A stretch of DNA of 64,000 bases from Belnapia sp. F-4-1 (GCF_000802185.1 NZ_KN676113.1:4906028-4970027), one strand, 5' to 3'. Shown: positions 9,391 through 18,062, counted from the stretch's first letter. Program-made: numbers and translations. The notes: generated from the sequence alone by a model not told the origin.

Positions 9391-9890
9391 GGGCCGCTCC
9401 ATGGCTTACCCCGAGCCAGGAGCCCAAGGGCGGCCCACCTCTTTATCAAAAAGGCGCGGCGGGCAGAGCCCGCGCACAGGTCGAAAATCGGGGGGGGGGG
9501 GCAGCGCGCCTGCGCACGGTCCCCTCTCTGGCCGCCGCAAAAAGAGCAGGTCTTCAGGGATCTAGGCGATGCCACTCCACCTAGGTTGTAACTTCACTTG
9601 CACCGCAAAATTCTTCGCCTTGCTGCAAAGTGGCCACGCTCCCGCTGGCCGACATGCCCAGCTCTCGCCTCAAGAAGCTTGCACACAGTGCCTGATACAC
9701 CGACACAGATGTAAAGCGCACCTTGTCTTGCGGTCAGTCAGGGGACGATACGGCCACTCTATATATCGCCTGCATCTTCTGAATGCGTTGCTGCACTAGT
9801 ACGGCATCACTTAGGCCCGTCAGTCTGAAGCCCGGACGCGGAGGCATGCGGCGATTTGCCTCGTCAGGTGAACCTCAACAATAACGGGGC
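9391..9890. other. Intergenic region without a recognisable gene
   Basis: About 500 bp between the phnCDE hairpin and the TauE gene. Short open frames show no recognisable protein. It holds a run of twelve G at 9490-9501. It is probably scar DNA between two cargo blocks. Confidence 0.5.
9490..9501. repeat. Homopolymeric G12 tract
   Basis: Twelve consecutive G follow CGAAAATC. It lies in non-coding DNA about 390 bp before the TauE/SafE gene. Such tracts are slippage-prone and also a frequent sequencing error. Confidence 0.8.
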
Positions 9891-10622
9891 GTGGACCACG
9901 CACTCCTCGTCACCGCCCTGGTCGGCGGCGTTTCCCTTTTCTACGCCACTGTCGGGCAGGCGGGCGGGACGGCGTTCCTCGCCATCATGGCGTTCGCTCT
10001 GTTCCCGGCGGCTGAGATGCGCGCGACGGCCCTCCTGCTGAATATCTTGGTCGCGGCCTATGCCACCTGGAGGCTGCATCAAGGCGCGACGCTCGAATGG
10101 CACCTCCTGGCGAAGTTCACGCCCCCGTCTCTGGTGACCGCCTTCCTCGGCGGGCTGCTGGTGGTCGAGGGACGCGCTTACTTCGCCCTGACAGGGCTGC
10201 TGCTCGTCCTGGCCGCCGGGCTGATGCTGCTCCGGCGAACAGCAGACACGGTCGGGAACGGAGACGTTCGTCTCGCCCCGGCCGCGACAGCGGGCGCAGG
10301 GGTCGGTTTCGTCTCGGGGTTGACGGGCGTCGGCGGCGGGGTGTTTCTGACCCCGCTCGTTATCGTCCTCGGCTCGACGTCGCCTCGGCATGCGGCCGCG
10401 CTGGCACCCCCGTTCATCCTCTGCAATTCCGCCCTGGCGCTTTTGGGCGTCCTCCTGGCCGGGCAGCGCCCCGCCGAGGGGACGTCCTTCTACGCGCTTG
10501 GGGCGCTTGCGGGTGCCGTCCTTGGTACCGCCTTCGGCCAGCGCTGGATGTCACAGCGCGCCACGCGCATTGTCCTGGCAGCCATCCTGCTCGTCGCCGG
10601 GGTCCGCCTGCTGCTCAGGTGA
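9891..10622 (+). CDS. TauE/SafE-family membrane permease
   Basis: Integral membrane protein of 243 aa with two similar halves, each beginning with the family's glycine-rich helix (GGVSLFYATVGQAGGTAFLA and GFVSGLTGVGGGVFLTP). TauE/SafE proteins export sulfite, sulfoacetate or related anions. The start is GTG at 9891 with a weak ribosome site. It converges on modC with 10 bp between stops. Beside modABC it could move an oxyanion linked to molybdate or arsenic metabolism, but no substrate can be assigned. Confidence 0.8.
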   Translation: MDHALLVTALVGGVSLFYATVGQAGGTAFLAIMAFALFPAAEMRATALLLNILVAAYATWRLHQGATLEWHLLAKFTPPSLVTAFLGGLLVVEGRAYFALTGLLLVLAAGLMLLRRTADTVGNGDVRLAPAATAGAGVGFVSGLTGVGGGVFLTPLVIVLGSTSPRHAAALAPPFILCNSALALLGVLLAGQRPAEGTSFYALGALAGAVLGTAFGQRWMSQRATRIVLAAILLVAGVRLLLR

Positions 10623-10632
10623 AGCGGTGCCG

Positions 10633-11760
10633 TCACCGCCGCGACCTTCGGCGCATCAGGTGGATGCCGTCACGTAGCATGGAGACGACGCAGTCCTCGC
10701 CAGGCGCGAGGCCGTTGCGACGGGCCGCGTGCAGCGACATGGCGAAGGACAGGGTGCTGCCTCCCGGGTCGCCGACGTCGAGCGTGACGCGCGCCTCCTC
10801 GCCGAGCGCCAGTAACTCGACGACCCGACCGGGAACGGGGTTCTCACGCTCGCCAGCAGACGGGCGGCCGCGACGGTGCAGGACGACGGCCGCACCCGGC
10901 ACCAGCCAGTCCACCGGCTCGCCTGGCGCAAAGTCTGGGGCGTGCGTCGCCTCAAGGATTCGATCGCCCCAACACAGGAAGGTCGCGCCTGCGGCCGGGT
11001 CGTGCCGCTCGACGGCGCCTCGGAAGAGGTTCCGCAAGTCGAGCAGGCGGGCGACCTCGGCAGTTGCTGGTCGCGCCAGCAGCTCGGCCGCCGGGGCTGT
11101 CTGCAGCCCGCGCCCGTGGTGGACGACGCAGATCCGGTCGCCGAGCGCGGCCGCCTCCTCGAGATCGTGCGTGACCAGAAGGACGGGGATGGAGAGCACT
11201 CGGCGTAGCGCCGCCAGCTCCTCCTGCAAGCGCCGCCGCGTGGCACGGTCGACTGCGGAGAACGGCTCGTCGAGCAGCAGGACGGCGGGGTCGCGGGCCA
11301 GCGCCCGAGCGACCGCGACGCGCTGCTGCTGGCCACCCGACAGCTCCGCCGGGCGGCGCCCCTCCAGGCCCGCGAGGCGCACAAGGGCGAGCAGCTCCCG
11401 GGCCCGGCCCTCACGCGCTCCCCATGGGCGATGACCCATGGCGGCCACGACATTGCCGAGCGCGGTCATGTGCGGGAACAGCGCGTAGTCCTGGAACACC
11501 AGGCCGACGGCGCGTCGGTGCGGCGGCAAGTCCACGCCCGCGGCGGTGTCCAGCCACGCCGCCCCGTCGCAGCAGACCTCGCCCGCCTGCGGCCGGTGCA
11601 ACCCAGCGACGCAGCGGAGCGCGGTGGACTTCCCTGCCCCCGACGGGCCGACGAGCGCCAGGATCTCGCCTGGCGCGCAGGCGAGGTCGAGGTCGAGCGG
11701 GATGGGCTCGGCTGCGCGCAGCCGAGCCGACAGCCCCGTCCCAGCGCCGTAGTCAGGCAT
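10633..11760 (-). CDS. modC: ModC, molybdate ABC transporter ATPase
   Basis: ATPase of 375 aa of the molybdate importer. Walker A is GPSGAGKST, the Q-loop is VFQDYALFPHM, the signature is LSGGQQQR and Walker B is VLLLDEPFSAVD. After about residue 240 comes a C-terminal regulatory MOP/TOBE-type domain, normal for ModC. Its start overlaps the end of modB by 8 bp, so modABC is translated as a unit. The likely role is supplying Mo for the molybdopterin centre of AioA. Confidence 0.9.
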   Translation of the reverse strand: MPDYGAGTGLSARLRAAEPIPLDLDLACAPGEILALVGPSGAGKSTALRCVAGLHRPQAGEVCCDGAAWLDTAAGVDLPPHRRAVGLVFQDYALFPHMTALGNVVAAMGHRPWGAREGRARELLALVRLAGLEGRRPAELSGGQQQRVAVARALARDPAVLLLDEPFSAVDRATRRRLQEELAALRRVLSIPVLLVTHDLEEAAALGDRICVVHHGRGLQTAPAAELLARPATAEVARLLDLRNLFRGAVERHDPAAGATFLCWGDRILEATHAPDFAPGEPVDWLVPGAAVVLHRRGRPSAGERENPVPGRVVELLALGEEARVTLDVGDPGGSTLSFAMSLHAARRNGLAPGEDCVVSMLRDGIHLMRRRSRR

Positions 11761-12436
11761 CGCGCTTGCGCCTTCCGACTCGACGTGAGAGGGCGCCCGT
11801 CAAGCCGAGCGCTGCGATAGAGACGGCGAGCAGCACCGCCGACATCGCGCCCGCGGCGCCCTCGTCGAAGGCCTGCACACGGTCGTAGATGGCGATGGCT
11901 ACGGTCCTGGTCTCGCCGGGGATGCTGCCGCCGACCATCAGCACGACGCCGAACTCGCCGAGCGTGTGCGCGAAGGCCAGGACGGCGGCCGTGGCGATGC
12001 CAGGCCAGGCGAGCGGCAGCTCAACGCGCAACAGCACCCTCCAGGGCGGCATGCCGGAGACGGCACCTGCCTCGCGCAGCCCGGGCGGCACGGTGGCGAA
12101 GCCGTTCTGTACCGGCTGCACGGCGAAGGGCAGGTTGACGAGAACCGAAGCGAGCAGCAGCCCCTCGAAGGAGAACGCGAGCCCATGGCCGAACAGCGCC
12201 TCCCAGCCCTGCCCCAGCGGCGAGCGGTTGCCGAAGGCGAGGAGGAGATAGAAGCCGATGACAGTCGGTGGCAGGACGAGCGGCAGCGCGACGGCGGCCT
12301 CGACCACGGACCGGCCGGGGAAGCGCCGCAACGCCAGGGTTCGCCCGAGCCAGACGGCGACCGGCAGAAGGATTGCAAGCGTCCAAAGGCCGAGCGAGAC
12401 GGAGAGCCGGAGCGCCGTCCAGTCCACGCCAGTCAC
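11753..12436 (-). CDS. modB: ModB, molybdate ABC permease
   Basis: Permease of 227 aa with about five membrane helices. It has the conserved ModB segment ALPLVLPPTVIGFYLLLAFG and the cytoplasmic coupling loop containing EAGAVSGMPPWRVLLRVELP, followed by HTLGEFGVVLMVGG. The ATG overlaps the modA stop (ATGA). It forms the membrane channel with ModA and ModC. Confidence 0.92.
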   Translation of the reverse strand: MTGVDWTALRLSVSLGLWTLAILLPVAVWLGRTLALRRFPGRSVVEAAVALPLVLPPTVIGFYLLLAFGNRSPLGQGWEALFGHGLAFSFEGLLLASVLVNLPFAVQPVQNGFATVPPGLREAGAVSGMPPWRVLLRVELPLAWPGIATAAVLAFAHTLGEFGVVLMVGGSIPGETRTVAIAIYDRVQAFDEGAAGAMSAVLLAVSIAALGLTGALSRRVGRRKRDA

Positions 12437-13221
12437 TCGCCCGGCAAGACAAAGCCGTAGCGCCGCATAACCTCGCGGGCGGCGTGTTCCTGCATGTAGG
12501 CGTAGAGGCGCTCGGCGCCGGGACCAGCGCGACGCGTGAGGACCATGCGCTGCTGGAGTGGCTCATGGAGGCTGTCCGCCAGGAGGGCGTGGGCGCCGCG
12601 GTCGCGCGTCCCAGGGGCGAGGACAAGGGAGTAGGCGACGATGCCGCCCTGGCTGCCCCCGGCGATCGCGAACTGCGCGGCCTGGGAGACATTCTCGCCG
12701 AGCACCAGGCGCGGCTGGATGCGGTCCCAGAGGCCCGCCTTGCGGAGGGCCTGCTCGGCGGCCCGGCCATAGGGCGCGTGCTCGGGGTTGGCGATGGCGA
12801 AGCGGGTCATGCGGCCCGCGTCGAGCGCCTCGCGGATGGCGTCCATGCCCACCTCGGTGCGGAGCGGCGAGCCGGGCGGGCTGAAGAGGGCGATGCGCCC
12901 GATGGCGTAGAGCTCGCCCCGATCGCGGGTGAGCCCGGCCTCCGCGAGGCGGAAGACGAACCCCTCGTCGGCCGACAGGAACATCTCCACCGGGCTGCCC
13001 TGCTCGATCTGGCGAGTAATGTTGCCAGAGGAGCCGAAGGAAACGCGGACGGCCTGGCCCGTCTCGGCCTGGAACATGCGGGCAACCTCCTCCAGTGCGA
13101 ACTGCAGGTCGGCCGCAGCCGCGACGACGGGCGGGTCGGCGGCACGGGCGCGACGGCATGGGACCGCGAGGAGCGCCGCCGAGGCGGTAAGGAGGGCGCG
13201 GCGCCCGACCGGATGATCCAT
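12433..13221 (-). CDS. modA: ModA, periplasmic molybdate-binding protein
   Basis: Binding protein of 262 aa. The signal MDHPVGRRALLTASAALLAVP ends near ARA-AD and could be Tat or Sec. The mature protein begins VVAAAADLQFALEEVA and has SFGSSGNITRQIEQGSPVEMFLSAD, the segment that in ModA supplies serine hydroxyls and backbone amides around the oxyanion, and later GENVSQAAQFAIAG. It is the first gene of modABC. A dyad resembling a ModE operator lies 15 bp before its ATG. Confidence 0.92.
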   Translation of the reverse strand: MDHPVGRRALLTASAALLAVPCRRARAADPPVVAAAADLQFALEEVARMFQAETGQAVRVSFGSSGNITRQIEQGSPVEMFLSADEGFVFRLAEAGLTRDRGELYAIGRIALFSPPGSPLRTEVGMDAIREALDAGRMTRFAIANPEHAPYGRAAEQALRKAGLWDRIQPRLVLGENVSQAAQFAIAGGSQGGIVAYSLVLAPGTRDRGAHALLADSLHEPLQQRMVLTRRAGPGAERLYAYMQEHAAREVMRRYGFVLPGE

Positions 13222-13235
13222 GGCAGTGCTCCGAG

Positions 13236-13259
13236 CGATATTCCCGCGCGACTATATCG
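13236..13259 (-). promoter_or_regulatory. Putative ModE operator (Mo-box) upstream of modA
   Basis: On the minus strand CGATATA, ten bases, then AATATCG form a nearly symmetric AT-rich dyad in very GC-rich DNA. Known Mo-boxes are TATA-rich inverted repeats with CG ends. It lies between modE and modA, where binding of molybdate-loaded ModE would repress modABC. Confidence 0.6.
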
Positions 13260-13300
13260 ACTGCTCGTGCTCGTGGAAGAGGGAGACCGCCCGGCGCGGA

Positions 13301-13735
13301 TCAGGTCGAGGCTGGCTTAGGCCGTCCGGAGCGGGGTGCCGTAGCTGAGCGCTCGCTGAGCTGGGGAGCGAGCGCCTCCCGTATCGCCGTGAGTTCAGTG
13401 GTACCTGCCTCGGCCGCGAGCCGCTCGAGACGGCGGTAGGCGGCGAGGACGGTGACGCCCAGCGGGGTCAGCGAGGCTCCGCCGCCGCCCGTCCCTCCCT
13501 TCGCCGCCTCAACAAGAGGGTCACGGAAAGTGCCGTTCATGGCCTCGACGAGGAACCAGGCGCGCTTGTAGCTCATGGCCATTCGCCGCCCCGCTGCGGC
13601 GATTGAGCCGGTGTCACGGATGCCCTCGAGCAGCTCCGCCTTGCCCGGCCCCATGGCGGGAGGCCCGCCCAGTGGGTCGGGCAACAGGACACGCAGCTGG
13701 AGCCCAAGCGGCCGCTCTGGTGGCGACTTCGTCAT
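13301..13735 (-). CDS. modE: ModE-type winged-helix regulator without molybdate domain
   Basis: Short regulator (144 aa from the ATG at 13735; an ATG at 13762 would add 9 residues) matching the N-terminal DNA-binding half of ModE: GPGKAELLEGIRDTGSIAAA, then MSYKRAWFLVEAMN, and the glycine-rich loop GGTGGGGASLTPLG. Full-length ModE has two C-terminal MOP domains that bind molybdate; these are absent, so Mo sensing would need another partner. It is on the same strand as modABC and 79 bp before it, with the candidate operator between them. Confidence 0.85.
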   Translation of the reverse strand: MTKSPPERPLGLQLRVLLPDPLGGPPAMGPGKAELLEGIRDTGSIAAAGRRMAMSYKRAWFLVEAMNGTFRDPLVEAAKGGTGGGGASLTPLGVTVLAAYRRLERLAAEAGTTELTAIREALAPQLSERSATAPRSGRPKPAST

Positions 13736-13771
13736 GCCGATAGCAAAGCACGGTGGGTCCATGCCGCCCAG

Positions 13772-15001
13772 TCAGCCCTCTCGGCCGAGCCACTGCAGGA
13801 TTGCGAGCCCGGCGAGCGTGACCACCGCAAGATGCCCGAAAGCGAGCCCCCAGCCGAGCACCCCGTCACCGCCAGCGAGGTCGAGTAACCAGCCGACCCC
13901 AAGCGGACCGAGGAGGCCGCCAGCGTAGCCAGCCATGCTGTGCAGCCCCATGGTGGCACCGCGCAGCTGCTTGTTGGCCGCCTGCACGGTCCCGGCGGTC
14001 AGCGCCGAGCTGTCGAGGTAGATGGCGACATTCCAGAGCAGCACGGCAGCGGCCGCCAGCACGACGGAGACGCCGGTCGTCCACCCCGTAGCCAGCGACA
14101 GCGCGGCCGCGGCCGTCATCGCCCAGAGCACCACCCTCCCCCGACCGTACTTCTGCGCGGTCTCGTTCCCGGTAACGGAGACCGCGACGCCTGCGAGGCC
14201 CGCCGCGGTGAACAGGACGGCGGGCGACGGCATCCACGCGGGCGCACCCAGCCGGGCCTCCGTCGCAGCCAGGAAGGACACCGCCCAGCCGCGCAGAGCG
14301 GCCAGCTCCCAGGTGTGGACGGTGTAGCCGACGATCCAAGCCATCGCCCGCCGGTTGCGGAACACCGGCCGGAAGTCGAGGAGCGTCCTGCGCGGCCCGG
14401 CACCTGGCCGAGGCGGCAGGTCACGGGGCATCATTGCGGCAGCGATGGCGAAGGCATTTGCTGCCGAAAAGGCGCCGAACAGGAAGGCGGCGCTCGGCCC
14501 GGCCAGAGCGTCGAACAGGCTGGCGGCGGCGAAGGAGACGGCGCCTGCGATGCCTACCCCGGCTGCGTGCCAGGAGACGGCCCGCGACTGCGCTGCTCCC
14601 TCAAGCGGGTCGGCGATGGCTTTGAGGCCGGGCATGTAGGCGCCCGCCCAGCCAACGCCCGCCAGCGCCCGCATCAGCATCCCGGACCAGAACCCGTCGG
14701 CCAGGAAGGCGAAGCCGAGGTGCGACAGCGCGGTCAGGCCGGTGCCGACGAGGTAGACGCGGCGCGCAGGGACGCGGTCTGTCAGAGCCAGGAGCACCGG
14801 GACGGCGGGCACGTAAGCGGCGAAAAAGATGCCAACAAGCCACCCTGCCTCAGCCTTTGAAAGGTGCCAGTGCTCGATGTAGCCGGGCAGCAGGGCTGGG
14901 AGCGTGAAGGCGCCGATCTGCGTTAGCACCTTCGCGGCCACGATGGCGGCGACGAAGCTCCGGCTGCCCGGAGTAAGGGCGGTTCGCCCAGCCTCCCTCA
15001 T
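13772..15001 (-). CDS. MFS transporter
   Basis: Major facilitator protein of about 409 aa, with start chosen at the ATG at 15001 (MREAGRTALTPGS) just before the first helix; an upstream ATG at 15070 gives a Ser/Arg-rich extension that looks non-coding. About twelve helices are visible. Between helices 2 and 3 is the MFS loop DRVPARRVYLVGTG. It ends 36 bp from the modE start. Substrate unknown; the cyanate/nitrate permease branch is one possibility. No arsenic-specific feature was seen. Confidence 0.75.
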   Translation of the reverse strand: MREAGRTALTPGSRSFVAAIVAAKVLTQIGAFTLPALLPGYIEHWHLSKAEAGWLVGIFFAAYVPAVPVLLALTDRVPARRVYLVGTGLTALSHLGFAFLADGFWSGMLMRALAGVGWAGAYMPGLKAIADPLEGAAQSRAVSWHAAGVGIAGAVSFAAASLFDALAGPSAAFLFGAFSAANAFAIAAAMMPRDLPPRPGAGPRRTLLDFRPVFRNRRAMAWIVGYTVHTWELAALRGWAVSFLAATEARLGAPAWMPSPAVLFTAAGLAGVAVSVTGNETAQKYGRGRVVLWAMTAAAALSLATGWTTGVSVVLAAAAVLLWNVAIYLDSSALTAGTVQAANKQLRGATMGLHSMAGYAGGLLGPLGVGWLLDLAGGDGVLGWGLAFGHLAVVTLAGLAILQWLGREG

Positions 15002-15153
15002 GGGGCAGCCGCTTTCCCGTCCCCGGAGGGATGCGCCGCCTGGCTTGCGGTGGCTGGCAGCATCGAGCACCTTGGCGTGGACGAGGCACCGTAACGACGT
15101 TGTCGCAATATGCGAAGGCGATGGCCCGCTGTGCGCTGTCGCCCTTTCCGGCG

Positions 15154-15729
15154 TCAGCCGCCCTCGTTCGGGTCCGTGCTGTCTCCCTCACCGAGCGCGC
15201 GCTGCAGGAGAACCGTGTCGAGCCACCTGCCATGCTTGCGGCCGACCGAGCGGAGGGTGCCCACAAGGCGGAACCCGAATGCTTCGTGCAGGCGCACCGA
15301 GGCCAGATTTGCACTGTCCCCGACGACTGCCACCATCTGCCGCACCCCAAGGGCCTCACACTGTGTGAGCAGCTCCGCGAGCAGAAAGCGGCCGATGCCA
15401 CGGCCGTTGACGTCCTGCCGCACGTAGACGGAGTTCTCCGCGGTGTTCCTGTAGGCGGCGCGCGGCCGGTAGGCGCTGGCATAGGCGTAGCCGAGGACTG
15501 CGCCGTCGCTGCCCTCGGCGACCAAGTAGGGCAACCCGCGGGCGACGACCTCCGCCCGCCGCCGCCGCATCTCCTCGACACTGGGCGGGTCGGTTTCGAA
15601 TGACCCGGTCCCGTGCAGGACGTGATGGCCGTAAATCGCGGCGATGGCGCCGATGTCGTCCTCCGCCGACGGCCTGACGCGGATGCTGTCAAGTTGCCCT
15701 GGTGTGGGGGCGAGGTCCGGTGTGTTCAT
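15154..15729 (-). CDS. GNAT acetyltransferase, PAT/ArsN-like
   Basis: N-acetyltransferase of 191 aa of the phosphinothricin/methionine-sulfone type. It shows IAAIYGHHVLHGTGSFE near the N-terminus, the core GYAYASAYRPRAAYRNTAENSVYV, and the acetyl-CoA loop QDVNGRGIGRFLL. In arsenic islands this family is often ArsN1, which acetylates the arsenical antibiotic arsinothricin; the two substrates cannot be told apart by eye. Start chosen at the ATG at 15729. It is divergent from a LysR gene 77 bp away that probably controls it. Confidence 0.8.
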   Translation of the reverse strand: MNTPDLAPTPGQLDSIRVRPSAEDDIGAIAAIYGHHVLHGTGSFETDPPSVEEMRRRRAEVVARGLPYLVAEGSDGAVLGYAYASAYRPRAAYRNTAENSVYVRQDVNGRGIGRFLLAELLTQCEALGVRQMVAVVGDSANLASVRLHEAFGFRLVGTLRSVGRKHGRWLDTVLLQRALGEGDSTDPNEGG

Positions 15730-15806
15730 GCCTGCAAGACTGCCGCCACCGGCTCGCGGCCGAAAGGATATTTTTGTGATCCGCCGCATCAGGATAAGTT
15801 TTCTGC

Positions 15807-16697
15807 ATGCACTACCCGAGCCTCCGCCAGCTGCGGACCTTTCTCTCTGTCGTCGAGACCGGAGGCGTCACCGCCGCCGCCCAGGGCCTCGGCCTGACCC
15901 AGCCCGCAGCCAGCCAGCAGCTCCGCGAGCTGGAGCGCATCATGGGCGTCCGGCTGCTCGAGCGGGTCGCTGGGCGGGCGGTGCCAACAGCCGCCGGGCG
16001 GGCCCTCGTTGAACCAGCCCGGCGGGCGCAGGCCGCGGTCGAGGACGCCAGGGCGGTGGCTGTGGCGCACCGGTCCGGCGAGGCCGGGCACGTCCGTCTC
16101 GGCACCGGCGCCACGGCCTGCATCCACTTCTTGCCGCCAGTGCTCGCGGAGCTGAACGAGCGCATGCCCGGCCTCGAGGTCATCATCGCGACCGGCAACA
16201 CCCCGGACATCCTGCGCCGGGTCGAGGGGGGCGACCTGGATGCGGCGCTGGTCACCCTTCCAGCGGCGCTCGGCCGTTCGCTCACCGCGACCCGGGTCGC
16301 CACCGACGCCTTGGTGGCACTCCTCCCGGAGGGCATGGCGCCCCAGGGGCGCCCCGCGCTGACCGCGGCAGATCTCAAAGGGCTGCCCCTCATCCTGTAC
16401 GAGGCGGGCGCGAATACCCGAGCCATCATCGACACCTGGTTCCGTCGAGCGGGCCTTGTTCCCCGTCCCATCATGGAGTTGGGCAGCGTCGAGGCCATCA
16501 AGGTTCTGGTCGCGGGCGGGCGCGGCTGCTCGGTTCTGCCCTCGCTGGCACTCGGCGGCGACGTCGCGGGCGCCGTGGTGCGGCCTTTGCGTCCGGCCCT
16601 CGCACGGCAACTCGCAGTCGTGGTTCGCAAGGAGAAGGTCGTCGACCGCGGCCTTGCGCGTTTGCTTGGCGCCCTGAAGATTGCGGGCGGCCAGTAA
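15807..16697 (+). CDS. LysR-family transcriptional regulator
   Basis: Regulator of 296 aa. The N-terminal winged helix is typical (LRQLRTFLSVVETGGVTAAAQ, then LTQPAASQQLRELE). The C-terminal periplasmic-binding-like effector domain runs from about residue 90. The divergent arrangement with the acetyltransferase suggests it controls that gene and itself from the shared 77-bp region. The effector is unknown. Confidence 0.85.
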   Translation: MHYPSLRQLRTFLSVVETGGVTAAAQGLGLTQPAASQQLRELERIMGVRLLERVAGRAVPTAAGRALVEPARRAQAAVEDARAVAVAHRSGEAGHVRLGTGATACIHFLPPVLAELNERMPGLEVIIATGNTPDILRRVEGGDLDAALVTLPAALGRSLTATRVATDALVALLPEGMAPQGRPALTAADLKGLPLILYEAGANTRAIIDTWFRRAGLVPRPIMELGSVEAIKVLVAGGRGCSVLPSLALGGDVAGAVVRPLRPALARQLAVVVRKEKVVDRGLARLLGALKIAGGQ

Positions 16698-16743
16698 GGT
16701 CTAGTGAACAGCGGATAATGACCGGAAGCCGCCTGGCCGCTTT

Positions 16744-16949
16744 CAAGCCCCAATCGTGAGAAGCGGACGTCGGGCTGGCGACGGGCGCCTGAACTATGCC
16801 CCGAAGTGGGTCACGGAGCTCTACTACGATGCGCAGGTGGCGCCGGGGCTGAACGTCGTGCTCAACTACCCATTGACCGTTAACCCGCCTACAACGCTGA
16901 CCGCGGGCCTGTGAACATCATCGGGCTCCGCACCCGCATGGCGTTCTGA
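16744..16949 (+). pseudogene. Frameshifted C-terminal remnant of an OprB-like porin
   Basis: One frame reads NYAPKWVTELYYDAQVAPG then LNVVLNYPLTVNP and runs into a stop. Shifting by one base at about 16885 restores AYNADRGPVNIIGLRTRMAF and a stop, the normal ending of an outer-membrane carbohydrate-type porin with terminal Phe. The rest of the gene is missing, so this is a decayed fragment with a single-base loss. A full porin of the same broad family lies at 19184-20584. Confidence 0.75.
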
Positions 16950-17022
16950 TGCGGCCGCTCACCCGAAAGGCCGACGGCACCCTTCGAGCACCGTCGGTGA
17001 CAAACCCACCAAGGAGTCGCTC

Positions 17023-18051
17023 TTGATCACTGCCTTCGCGGTGCAGGAGGGCGTGCTGGGCCCCCTTGCCAGCCTCAGCCCTGAAGCGCTGCCCAACGAT
17101 GTCCTTTGGGTCGATCTGCACAATCCGACCCGTGACGAAGAGATTGCTGTTGAACGCCTGCTCGGCGTCGGCGTCCCCACCCGGGAGGAGATGGCCGAGA
17201 TCGAGGAGAGCTCTCGCCTCTACGAGGACCGGGGCGCGATGGTGATGACGGCCGTGGTCGTGACCGGCATCGCCGAACACCGCCGTCCCAGCACCGCCGA
17301 GGTCACCTTCGTCCTCACTCCCAAAACCCTGGTGACGGTGCGCTACGCCGACCCCCTACCGTTCCGCACCTTTGCCGCAAAGTGCCGCCGCGATCCCGGC
17401 GCGCACGACAGGAGCGAGTTGGTCTTCCTCTCCTTGGTCGAGAACATCGTGAACCGGCTCGCCGACATCCTGGAGGGGACCGACGCTCAGTTGGACGCAC
17501 TCTCGGAGCGGGTGTTCGAAAGTGATGGAGCCGCGGATGAGAAGGCAGGTGCGTCCAAGACGGGGTCGATCAACCACACGAGCGGCCGCCCGGCCCGCGC
17601 CGATTTGCAGGCCGTGGTCAAAAGCCTCGGCCGGACCAACTCGCTGGTGGGCAAGCTGCGCGAGAGCCTGCTCAGCATCGGGCGCATGTTGGCCTACTTT
17701 CGTCAGGGTATGGGCGACCGTCTGAAGGATGGCGCCAGGGCGCGGTTGCGCACCCTCGACCGCGACGTGGCCTCCCTCACCGAGTACGACACCCAACTCT
17801 CCTCCGAGATCGGCTTCCTGCTTGAGGCGACCTTTGGGCTGATCGGAATTGAACAGAACAACATTATCAAGGTGTTCTCAATTGCCGCAGTGCTGTTCCT
17901 GCCCCCGACCCTAGTGGGCACAGTTTACGGCATGAACTTCGAGCACATGCCAGAACTGCACTGGCTCTTCGGCTATCCCTTCGCGCTGGTGCTCATGGTT
18001 GCCTCCGCTGTCGCACCCTACTACTGGTTCAAGCAACGTGGCTGGCTCTGA
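17023..18051 (+). CDS. corA: CorA-family Mg2+/divalent metal channel
   Basis: CorA-type protein of 342 aa with a large cytoplasmic N-terminal funnel and two C-terminal helices (about 285-305 and 315-338). The first helix ends in the signature YGMNFEHMPEL. The start is a TTG at 17023, 6 bp after a strong AAGGAG site; no ATG fits the family start. A polar stretch around residues 170-195 (ESDGAADEKAGASKTG) lengthens the funnel. The cargo could be Mg2+, Co2+ or Ni2+. It converges on the DUF1194 gene. Confidence 0.9.
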   Translation: MITAFAVQEGVLGPLASLSPEALPNDVLWVDLHNPTRDEEIAVERLLGVGVPTREEMAEIEESSRLYEDRGAMVMTAVVVTGIAEHRRPSTAEVTFVLTPKTLVTVRYADPLPFRTFAAKCRRDPGAHDRSELVFLSLVENIVNRLADILEGTDAQLDALSERVFESDGAADEKAGASKTGSINHTSGRPARADLQAVVKSLGRTNSLVGKLRESLLSIGRMLAYFRQGMGDRLKDGARARLRTLDRDVASLTEYDTQLSSEIGFLLEATFGLIGIEQNNIIKVFSIAAVLFLPPTLVGTVYGMNFEHMPELHWLFGYPFALVLMVASAVAPYYWFKQRGWL

Positions 18052-18062
18052 CCGGTGGCAAC

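Noticed and set aside
9569-9799. Short plus-strand frame with several Cys and His, considered as a small metal-binding protein
   Set aside because: No ribosome site, no family pattern, and it lies in apparently decayed intergenic DNA.
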